Assembly (NCBI GenBank): GCA_025765615.1
Contig: JAIVFJ010000015.1
Coordinates: 62,001-126,000, forward strand
Length of the DNA: 64,000 bases
Source of the DNA: Zopfochytrium polystomum
Lineage: Eukaryota > Chytridiomycota > Chytridiomycetes > Chytridiales > Chytridiaceae
Direction of reading: 5' to 3'
In this document: positions 32,601-41,900 of the stretch, piece by piece
How the letters are laid out: each line of letters opens with the position of its first letter
Position numbering within the stretch: position 1 is the stretch's first letter
Translations under genes and position numbers: made by a program
The notes under the pieces: model-generated
What the model saw: the letters and a program-made list of their open reading frames with translations, nothing else
What the model was told of the DNA's origin: nothing
Databases searched by the model: none

Positions 32601-32751
32601 CGATCTACATGGCACCACCACCTGGCGTATTGATTTCCCCAGGACTAGTGTGGCTACTACTGAAGGGTCTCTATGGGCTGAGGCAATCAGGACAGATCGG
32701 CGCCTAGCCCTCCACCTTCGGTCAAAAGGCTTTGCTCAGAGCTGGGCAGAC
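29613..32751 (+). pseudogene. Copia gag-pol, 5' part (to mid reverse transcriptase)
   Basis: Successive frames in copia order. The gag-like start is MSVKPVHQALNNLIYFDTWY, with an Ala/Gly-rich linker and DYLKIMEACN helical region. A CHQCGLKNHYARDC zinc knuckle sits at about 30.79 kb. The pre-integrase domain has LHRALGHIGFQRLGY and CQTCVTAKMC. The integrase core has LNVDVNSIPI, QLDCGKES and NSVAERHIQTVTDM. The reverse-transcriptase start has SCKWVYKLKL, ACGFTQQPGVDFTLTYSPV and LKGLYGLRQSG, then HLRSKGFAQSWAD. A protease D-T/S-G motif was not found. Many stops and frameshifts are present. At 32,751/32,752 it changes abruptly to gypsy gag. The matching 3' half lies inverted at 7.5-8.57 kb. Confidence 0.85.
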
Positions 32752-35700
32752 CCCTTCTCCTTGCCATCAAGATTGACAACAGACTCTACTCCAAGAGGCT
32801 GAAGCAAAGACAAGTAGGAACTACATCAAGACCTACCCCAGTCCCTCAAGCTCTTACAGTTCCTGAACCCATGCAAGTGGATGCAGTTGAGACACTTCCT
32901 AAGGGTCCTCTGAGCCAAGAGGAGAAAACAAGGAGGGCCCAGCAGGGACTGTGTTTCTACTGTGGCTCCAAGGAGCATGCTGTCAAGGACTGCCCAAGGA
33001 AGAATCACCCAAACTCCCAGGTCCAGGCTCACTGAGGGGCAATTCCCTGGACCCTCCTCCAAGCTGCCCCTGTTTCATCACCACCACCAGCACCACAAAC
33101 ACCTCAGATTCCAAGCCCCACCAACTCACCATGGATGTCAAGATTCAACTCTCACCCAAGTCAACCATCACAACCAAGGCCCTTATCGACTCTGGATCAT
33201 CCTGCAACACCATTGATGCCACCCTTGCCAAGTCTTGTGCCATTCCTACGATCAAGAAATCCACACCCCTCAAGGTCCACTTTGCCAATCATGCTCTGTT
33301 CAAGGAAATCAGCCATGAAACCAAGCTAAACCTCCACATCCAAGACTTTCCACCATCCATGGTCAATCTGGAAGTATTGGATCTTGGCTCACCCACATTC
33401 TCTGTCATCCTGGGATTACCATGGCTGCAAGCCCAGAACCCTGCCATTGATTGGGTCACTGGTCAAGTCCAACCTCCACCAATCGGAACAGTCACCCAAA
33501 ACTCAAGTCAAGCCCCCAAGTCTCATGCTCTCAAGCCCTTGATTCAAGATTCACAGCCAGCCAAGACTCAAGTTCCACAGTTCACAGTTCACAGTCAAGA
33601 TTCAAGTAGAGCTCATAGAGCTCACAGTCATGGCCATGACTCTTGTTCACAGAACCCACAGTCAAAGATTCAAGTACCACAGTTCACAGTCCACATTCAA
33701 GATTCAAGTTCCACAGCTCACAGTCTTTGCCAAGAACAGAACTCTCAGTCAAAGATTCAAGAATCACAGTTCCCAGTCAAGAATTCATGCCCCACTGCTG
33801 AAGAGCACAGGAACTTGGACCCATCAGACCTTTTGCTGGCATCCAAGCTACCAAAAGAATATCTCCCTTATGCTGATGTGTTTTCCAAGACCAAGGCAGA
33901 CCTGCTACCAGCTCAGAGGCCTTATGACTGTGAAATCCCACTCAAGGATGAAACTTGCAGCCCACCTTTCAAGCCACTGTACCACCTCTCTCCACCAGAA
34001 GCCAAGGCCCTCCAAGAATACATTGAAGAAATGCTGAACAAGGGATTCATCCAACCTTCCAAGTCACCAGCTGGAGCTCCCATCTTTTTTGTCAAGAAGA
34101 AGGATGGGGGGCTGAGACCCTGTGTGGACTACAGAGATCTCAATGAGATGACAGTCAAGAACCGCTATCCACTGCCTCTCATCTCTGAATTACTGGACAA
34201 ACTGAGCCATGCAAGGATATTTTCCAAGATTGACCTCAGAGGTGCCTACAATTTGGTCAGAATTAAGCCCCAGGATCAATGGAAGACTGCCTTCAGATGC
34301 AAATACGGTCACTTTGAGTACTTGGTTATGCCCTTTGGACTTACCAATGCTCCAGCTATTTTCCAAGGCATGATGAATGACATCTTCAGGGATATTCTGG
34401 ACCTTTTTGTCATTGTCTACCTGGATGATATCCTGGTATTTTCATCTGACACTGCAAGCCATATGGGACATGTCAAGACTGTCTTGGAGAGACTCAGACA
34501 GCATCACCTCTATGCAAAGCTGGAGAAGTGTGAATTCCACAAGACCTCCATTGAGTTTTTGGGGTTCATTGTGTCTGACAAAGGGATCTCCATGGCACCA
34601 GACAAGATCCAAACTATTCTTGAATGGAAGGCTCCAAATTCCATCAAGGATGTTCAAAGCTTCCTTGGATTTTGCAACTTCTACAGAACCTTCATTGCCA
34701 ACTATTCTGCCATAGCCAAGCCTCTCACTGATCTCACCAAGAAGACCACCAAGTTTGAATGGACCCCAGCAGCAGAGCAAGCCTGGCTAGCTCTTAAGAC
34801 AGCAACCACAAGTGCACCACTCCTTAAGCATGTGGATCCCTTGCTTCCCTTCACCTTGGAAACTGATGCCTCAGACTATGCCCTTGGCGCTGTTCTGTCC
34901 CAGCCAAGCTCTCAGGACCCCTCTGCTCCTCTGCATCCAGTGGCATATTACTCCAGGAAGCTGAACAGTGCTGAGTGTAACTACACAGTCCATGACAAGG
35001 AGTTGCTTGCAATTGTGGAAGCATTCAAATTCTGGAGACACTACTTGGCTGGTTCTAAAGGCATCTCTGTCTATTCTGATCACAAGAACCTCACCTTCTT
35101 CAGGGCAAGGAGGTTGCTCAAGCAGAGGCATGCCAGGTGGGCTGAACTGCTCTCTGAGTATGACTTTAAGCTGTGCTATTCTCCTGGCCACCTTAACACT
35201 GTGGCTGATGCCCTGTCAAGAAGAACAGACCTTGCACCTGAAGGGGGAGATGGTTTCACCCCACCATCCAAGACACACCTTTCATTGCGTCCTGACAGTG
35301 TGTGGGCCCATGCTATTTCTAAGGACCCCAAGCCTCACAAGATTCAAATCAGCCAAGAAGAGGAAAAACTTGAGATACTCAAGACAAGGCATGATGCAGC
35401 AACAGCTGGACACCCAGGAGAGCACAAGACATATGAGCTTGTTTCCAGAGACTTCTACTGGCCAGGCATGAGGAAGTACATCAAGAACTATGTCAGCAGC
35501 TGTGAAACCTGTCAAAGAAACAAATCCAGCAGACACAAGCCCTATGGACTTCTGGAGCCCCTCCCAATTGCCATCAGCCCTTGGTCATCAATATCCATGG
35601 ACTTCATTGTGAAACTGCCCCCATCCCATGGATTTGACTCTATCCTTGTTGTCATCTGCAGAAGGACAAAGTTGGCCCATTTCATCCCCTGCACTGAGAA

Positions 35701-36670
35701 TATAGATGCACAAGGAACAGCAGACCTGTTTTTACGGCACATATTCAGGCTCCATGGGCTGCCTCAGTCAATCATCAGTGACAGAGGACCTCAGTTCAGA
35801 TCTCAATTTTGGAAAGCACTCACAGCAGCCCTTGGAATCAAGTCTCAACTGTCAACTGCTTATCACCCTCAGACTGATGGACAAACAGAAAGAACAAACC
35901 AGACTCTGGAGCAGTATTTGAGGTGCTATGTCAGCTATCAACAGGATGATTGGCCCACCCTCCTTCCGCTGGCAGAATTTGCTCTCAACAATTCTCTCCA
36001 CTCAAGCACCCAGCTATCTCCTTTCTTTGCAACCTATGGCTTCAATCCAAGAGGAGATCTTCTGGGACAAGAGACCCTATCCAATGTCCAAGCTCCTGCT
36101 GCGGCTTCACACTTGCATAAGCTCAAGATCATCAGCACCTTCCTGGACTCCACCCTGAAGCAAGCCCAAGAAGATGCCTCAAGATTTGCCAACACTCACA
36201 GAATGGACCATGACCTTGCTGTGGGTCAGCAAGTTTGGCTTCTGAGGAAGAACTTGCAGACCAAAAGACCAAGTCCCAAGCTAGACAACCTCAAGTTGGG
36301 ACCTTTCAAGATCTTGGAGCAAATCAATCCAGTCACCTTCAAGCTGGATCTCCCTGTATCCATGAAGATCCACCCAGTTTTCCATGTCAGCCTTTTGGAG
36401 AAGTTTGTGGCCAATTCCATTCCAGGCAGAGTTGTTCCTCCTGCTCCTCCAGTTGAGGTAGAAGGTGAAGAGGAATTTGAGGTTGAACAAATCTTGGATG
36501 CCAAGTGGTTTGGAAGGACACTCAAGTTCCTTGTTAAGTGGAAAGGTTACTCAGATGCTGACAACACCTGGGAACCAGAGTCAAACCTCACTCACTGCCA
36601 AGACCTTCTGCTCAAGTTCAAGACCAGGTACCCCACCAAGTTGCAGAAGAGGCCTAAAAGGGGGAGATGA
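32752..36670 (+). CDS. Ty3/gypsy chromovirus: gag C-terminus and intact pol
   Basis: The gag frame enters at LLLAIKIDNRLYSKR and runs through a CFYCGSKEHAVKDC knuckle to a TGA at 33,033. Pol continues in the -1 frame and is uninterrupted for over 1,200 residues. The protease has ALIDSGSSCNTID. The reverse transcriptase has FVKKKDGGLRPCVDYRDLN, FSKIDLRGAYN and VYLDDILVFS. RNase H has LETDASDYALGAVLS. The integrase has a zinc-binding HPGEHKTYEL...CETCQRN and a core with SMDFIVKLPP, ISDRGPQFRSQF and QTDGQTERTNQ. A C-terminal chromodomain (EVEQILDAKWFGRTLKFLVK, WKGYSDADNTWEP) may steer integration to marked chromatin. Only the gag start is missing; it lies inverted at 8.57-9.21 kb. Confidence 0.92.
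33008..33053 (+). promoter_or_regulatory. Predicted -1 ribosomal frameshift signal (gag/pol)
   Basis: The slippery heptamer C-CCA-AAC (33,008-33,014) is in the gag reading frame. Five bases later an 8-bp perfect stem, GGTCCAGG (33,020-33,027) with CCTGGACC (33,046-33,053), encloses an 18-base loop. The gag stop TGA (33,033-33,035) lies in the loop. A -1 slip at the heptamer leads exactly into the pol frame (LPGPGSLRG). Confidence 0.75.
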
Positions 36671-36978
36671 TGTTATGAATCACCCTCTGGAAACCTCTGG
36701 AACCTTCTAGAACATTCCTTCATGGAACCTTGTGGAACCTTCTGGAACCTTCTTTGCTTTCCTGACTTGTCTTGTTGTCATTGGTATCATTGGTATCATT
36801 GTATTACTAATTGCTCTTTCTGGAACTTTCTTTGAGTCTTGACAAGGAAGACTCTCAAAAGGTATAAAAGGGGGATGGGGAACCTGTCCCATCCCTCAAG
36901 TGAATTATTGTTTCCAATGCAATCATCACTCCTCTCAGTTCCTTGTCTGCCTTGTCCTGTCCTGCCCTGTTCCTGACA
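36671..36978 (+). repeat. 3' LTR of the gypsy chromovirus (308 bp)
   Basis: Starts TGTTATGAATCACC right after the purine tract AAAAGGGGGAGATGA and ends CTGTTCCTGACA. It contains TATAAAA at 36,863-36,869. AAGTGAATTAT at 36,898-36,908, at the predicted RNA start, is complementary to the primer-binding site beside the other LTR. The flanking five bases (CTTTA) do not match those outside the 5' LTR (AATCT). Confidence 0.92.
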
Positions 36979-37023
36979 CTTTACGTGCCCTTCAGTCCTG
37001 CTCCTGCTTTGTCCAAAAAGGCA

Positions 37024-39163
37024 ATAATATCTTAAATCTAAAAAACCCTTGTCAACTGACACTCAAGACCTTTCACCACCGCCTTGCCACTGCCCTCCAC
37101 CGCCTTGCCGCTGCGTTGCCGCTGCCTTGCCATTGCCAGATCGCTGTCAGATCGCTGTCAGATTGCTGCCAGATCGCGATTGCCCTGTTGAATCGCAGTC
37201 ACCAGTGGAATTTGACAGCGTCGCCATTGCAGGATCGACTGGCGCTGCACTGCTAGATCGACGCCAGATTGCCACCAGATTGCCGCCAGATCGCGATCAC
37301 AAGACTGCAGAAGCCAAATCAACCTCTCATCACCACCGCAGCCCACTCCATCAATCAGCGTTGCTGCCTTGCCACTGCCTTGCTGCCGCCAGATCAATGC
37401 CAGACCACTGCCTGATCTCGATCGCTGCCTCATCGATTATCGACTACTTGGGCGTCATGCCCCATTCCCAGTTGACTCTGATCTGGCAACCCCCACCACC
37501 GCCGTTGCAGTCGCCTTGCTGTTGCCAGATCGCCACCAGATTGCTGCCGGACCACAATTGCCCTCTCGAGTCGCAATCGCAGCTGAAGGCCGCAATTGCA
37601 AAGTTATCACCTTCACTACTTGCCGCAATTGCCATCTTTAAAAACTCCACCGCCAGTCCCCAGTCAACTTGCCACCACCGCTGACCAATATCATTGGTGT
37701 TTCCTGCCGTCGTCTCGATCCAATCGCTACACACTCCTGTCCCTCCTCCGCATCCCCAGAATCCAAGCCACCTCGCTGATAAAGATCGGCAGCCACTGCT
37801 ATTTCCTCAATCACGTGGCCTATTGCTCCCCACTTTCGTTGTCGCCTGCCACATCATTTCTGTCTCACCCATCTGGCTTCCATCTGACTTCTCGTCGTTG
37901 AGCACTTGTGCCTTGTCGACACCTCTGCTGCCACTTCTCACTTCCATTAAACTTCTTCCAATTGACCTCCTTGCTGTCTGCATCTAGGACATGATCTACC
38001 CTTAGCTCTTGCCCTTCTGACTGTCATCCTCAGATCTCCCCCACCTCATTGCCACCATGCCACCCCTCCCAGCAGACTCACAGCCTCCTGTCACCATTCA
38101 TCTTTCCACTTCAGAAGGCCTGTCACCATTTGTGTTGCCAATTTGCTCCATCACAACTTCCCTTCATCAGCATTCCTCATTGACCCACCTCATCTCTCAT
38201 TGTTCTCACAATCACAAGGGTTCCTGCAAATAGGCCATCTCCAGATTGCTTATACTCAAGATTTGCCTCTCAGAATGTTTGCTTGGCCCGTTATCCTTCA
38301 CTTTCAGTTCCAACCCTACTGTCCTTTTTTTTTTTTACCTGGCTTTTGCCCCTCTGACTATAAACCTTGATGCTGCCTTCTCCAACCTTCCCTTTTGGGA
38401 ACTCTGACTCCGGCTTTGCCTACTTTGACTACAATTGCAACGTATATTACTCATTCTTTATCTCTGCAATTCTGTCTTTGAGAACATTTGCCCCTTCACC
38501 TCTCCAGTACAACTACTACTTCTCTTCAACCACCAAATCTCCCAGTCATCTTCCCAATTCCCTCTTCTTTATCACCATCGTTTATGACTTTGCCGCTTTG
38601 GGGCCACTGCTCTCGCGGCCCTCGACTTGCCGTTTCCTATCCCTTGAAACCTCACTCACTACAACTTATTCATTTACCTGGCTTTTGCCCCTCTGACTAT
38701 AACCATTCATGCTCCTCCAACCTTCCCTTTTGGGAACTCTGACTCAGGCTTTGCCTGCTCTGACTACTATCACAACGCATATTTGTTTACCTTTCCTTTT
38801 GAACTTCCATTTGGGCCTCACCCTTCTGACAACAACTCTTGGCCTTGATTTCCCCTCTGGCTCCTGCCCCTCTGACTATTACTCTTTCCTGATCTCTTCA
38901 ACTCTCTCTTTGAGAGCTTCATCCCTCAACCTTTCCATTTACTACTACAACCTCTCTTCAACCACCAATCCTTCCCATTCCCTCTACTTTGTTACTATCT
39001 TTTATATGTGGTGGAGATACCTGACAACCCTGTAAGTCCAAAGTGCATGGGGTGGGTTTGCTGAGGTGATACCTTGACTAAGTCAACTATGGTTCACCGC
39101 TGATGGCACTTTCTCTTCCCGCCTGGCCCTCTGGTGCTGGAACAATAAAAAAAAAAAAAAAAA
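37024..39163 (+). mobile_element. Internally deleted LINE-family insertion (2.14 kb)
   Basis: Perfect 16-bp target duplications TTTGTCCAAAAAGGCA flank it at 37,008-37,023 and 39,164-39,179. The 5' end (CCTTGTCAACTGACACTCAA and a CAGATCGC minisatellite) and the 3' tail (GTAAGTCCAAAGTGCATGGG to a run of A) match the LINE at 16.5-22.85 kb. ORF1, endonuclease, RNase H and zinc-motif sequences are absent. The interior is C/T-rich with its own tandem repeats. It is a non-autonomous derivative, probably mobilised by the LINE machinery. Confidence 0.85.
38290..39000 (+). repeat. Tandem repeats inside the LINE derivative (about 340-bp unit)
   Basis: The phrase CCTGGCTTTTGCCCCTCTGA begins near 38,339 and again near 38,680. 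Each is followed by CCAACCTTCCCTTTTGGGAA, and by a CTCTTCAACCACCAA block (38,521 and 38,953). A third, partial unit begins near 38,862. The units differ by substitutions and indels and contain no open frame of note. Confidence 0.75.
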
Positions 39164-39175
39164 TTTGTCCAAAAA

Positions 39176-39245
39176 GGCAGGACTCAAACCTGTGCACCCA
39201 GAGAGTAACAGATTTTGAGTCTGTCACCTTAACCCAGGTGGTGAC
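39176..39245 (-). pseudogene. tRNA-Leu(CAA)-like relic
   Basis: On the minus strand an anticodon arm ACAGA-CTCAAAA-TCTGT, a D-arm-like CACC...GGTTAAGGTG, a long variable region and a T-arm-like ACAGG-TTTGAGT-CCTGC are recognisable. The acceptor halves do not pair, and the LINE derivative has inserted at its 3' edge. It is a tRNA fossil or the head of a SINE rather than a working gene. Confidence 0.5.
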
Positions 39246-40723
39246 AAGGAACAATGGGTGCAAAAACAAGATTGTGGCCTCAGTAAGGCTGCATACCGCC
39301 AATGCGGTTGGCCAACATCTTCACCCTCCACTCTGCAGGATGGCAAGCCTGCGGTGGCAGAGGGCCACACACATCTGTATTTGTGGGTCGCAGAGACCTA
39401 ATTTTTGAAGAATCCGCCCTAAAATCATGCAGATAATGCACTTCTCTGCATTCTCCACATCAGAAAGGGCGTTTTTTGGGCCAAAGCATTTGCAGTTGCT
39501 GGGCAGTTTTTCATGGAAGTCTGCTCCAAGTCGGGGGGCACACAGCCTTCGTCCTCCTTTAATTGGGAGTGGGGTGGTTCAACAATATTGGTTCGAGGAT
39601 TTCAGTTTTTGAGATGAAATATCCGACCCGCCCAGCCGAGGGACGAGGCGTTTGTTTTTTTGCCTTGGACATTGAGAACCTCGGGGCAAACAACAGGGAA
39701 AACCCTCTTGTTGCGAGATCAAGTCAACAATATCAACTCGGCCCTTTTCTTTTTTATTTTTTTATTTTTTTTTTTGTTTGTTCAAGCTTCGCCGTTTTCG
39801 GCAGTGACCGATCAAGTAATTATTGACAGCTCTCCGAAATTCCGAAATTGAGTACCGTGAGCCGTGACAAGGTGAAAAAAATGGAAACGAAAAAAGACAA
39901 ATAGGAAAAGAATGAAGACAGCCGCAGCCAGCATCCCCTATGCAACTCATGCAAAACAAACAAACACCAAACGTTGTTGTACTTGCTCGAAGCCCAGACC
40001 AGTGGCAACTCCGGCCAACGGCCCTTGAGCTTGGTCCTCACCCCGTTTTCGCACTGGGTTTTCATGCAAAAGAAGGAAAAAAAATTCTCTTTTACTGATT
40101 TTTCGAGGTTTGGGAAGTGAAAAGGAGGTGAGAGAACCAAACTTCTCGGGATTCTGCTGTAAAAATGCACCACTGCATGTCCGCTCCAAACAATTCTGAA
40201 CAGAACAACAACATCCTGGTGATGAGCGTTTCAGCTCTGAATTCTCGCCCTTTTTCTTTTTTCTTTCTCTCGGTCAAGACCGCCCGCCGCTCTCTTACGC
40301 CCGGCCCTTGCCCCTCGGACCCGTCCTGATCGGGGGATGAAACAAGAGGAAAACTTCGCGCGGGCGGGAACAAGAAGAGACGTGTACACGTTCCATGTAT
40401 TTATAGTTTTCTGGACGACGAGAGATCCGAGCCGAACTAAAGACGCGATGTGGGGGGGGGCCTGAGAGCCGTGCCGTGCCTTGGACGATGGCATTGTTTT
40501 CCCTCCTGCGCTGCGCGTCACGGGTTGCTCTTTTCGCTCACGGGACTACCACCACCCTATCCGCCCATATTTACTCAGCCGATGACGAAAGGGAGTGGAA
40601 TGGGGTGGCTCTCCAGGCGTGCTTGGGTTGGTTTTGTTCTAGATCAGAGAACTGGGCTGCAGACAGACGGAGCCAGGAAAATTGCGACCGAGAAAAGAGA
40701 GTGTGAGTGAGACAGAGACAGTG

Positions 40724-40760
<37 letters not shown>

Positions 40761-41900
40761 TGAGATGAGACAGTGGGCAACTCCCGAAGGGCAAGGGCGG
40801 AGACAGTCAGAGCGGACGAGCGATATTGTTTGGGTGAGAAAAAAGGGAGAGAGCGAGAGGGAGACAGTGTGAGACAAAGAGAGAGACGGGGACAGGCTGA
40901 CGAGCCAGACGCTTCCTGCAGACATGCAGACTGGCAGACAGACAAACTCTGCTGCATCCTCACGTGCAGAGGCTCAAACAAAAAAAATTTGGGATTCAGA
41001 GAGGTAGAAGCAGCAAGACAGACAGACAGACAGACAGACAGTGAGGAATTGGAGATAGGGCAGACGGGCAGACAGACAGACTGAAGATGAGAGAGAGAGA
41101 CAGAGAGACAGCAAGGCAGACCGGCAGACAGACAGACACGCCACCTGAAAACTGAAACTCGGCCCGGCCACCAACTTACTTGCTGCGCGAGTCAACTAAG
41201 CCAACACAGCAGCCGCTGCCGCTGCCTCTTCTTCTTCTTTATACTCTCCCTCGCTCGCACGCACGCACACTCGCCCGCTGCCCCCCGCCTCGCCCGCCTC
41301 GCCCACGTCGTGGCGAGCCAGCAGCTAAAGCAACAACTACAACTACAACTACAACCCCAACAGTCACGTCAGCAGCCAGCGCCGCACTCAAAAACATAAA
41401 TCGATCAACCAAGAAGACAAGCCCCCCAACGCTGGCCTCCTCCACGCTTTTCTCTCGCTTCCGTCCCTCGATCGCCCCTTCCCTCCCTCTCTCTCTCTCT
41501 CGCTCTCTCTCTCGCAGCAGCATCAGCAGCACCACACCAGCCAGCACTCCTCATTACAATTAAATAGTTGCCCCCTAACCCTCAACCAAGCACCACCGGC
41601 TCCCTCCCGTCTCTCTCTTTATCTATTCTCTCGCAGTTTCCACGCAATCCTCCTGCGAAGACAGGCGGACACCGACACCAAAACAGCTCTTCCCTGCCGC
41701 TCCGTTTCGCCGTTGTCCGCGCGTGATCGGCCCATTGTTTGCGTCTTCGACCCACTTCGCATCCGCAAACACCCAACCCCTCTCCCAAACAACAAGAGGA
41801 AAAAAATCGAGAACGAAAACCCAACCAGCGCAAAATCTGCAAACTCTACCACCGCGAACAGCCCGCGCGCGACCGCACAACCCGTCCCTCTCCACCAGCC
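39246..41900. other. Intergenic with GA- and CAGA-rich simple repeats
   Basis: No gene was recognised in 2.6 kb. From about 40,680 to 41,140 the plus strand is dominated by (GA)n (40,729-40,756) and (CAGA)n tracts (41,013-41,042 and others). From 41,200 to 41,900 it is C/T-rich, including (CTT)n near 41,226 and (CT)n near 41,486-41,512, as expected for the promoter and leader of the Frizzled-like copy B. Frames here are low-complexity shadows. Confidence 0.6.

Noticed and set aside
32951..33013. First ~20 codons of the long gypsy frame (MFLLWLQG...) as the true pol start
   Set aside because: This stretch is the gag zinc knuckle read in the wrong frame. Pol entry by -1 frameshifting at 33,008-33,014 explains the structure better.
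37049..37684. Plus-strand frame encoding PLPDRCQIAVRLLP-type repeats as a protein gene
   Set aside because: It is the CAGAT minisatellite of the LINE derivative read in frame, without start context or domain.
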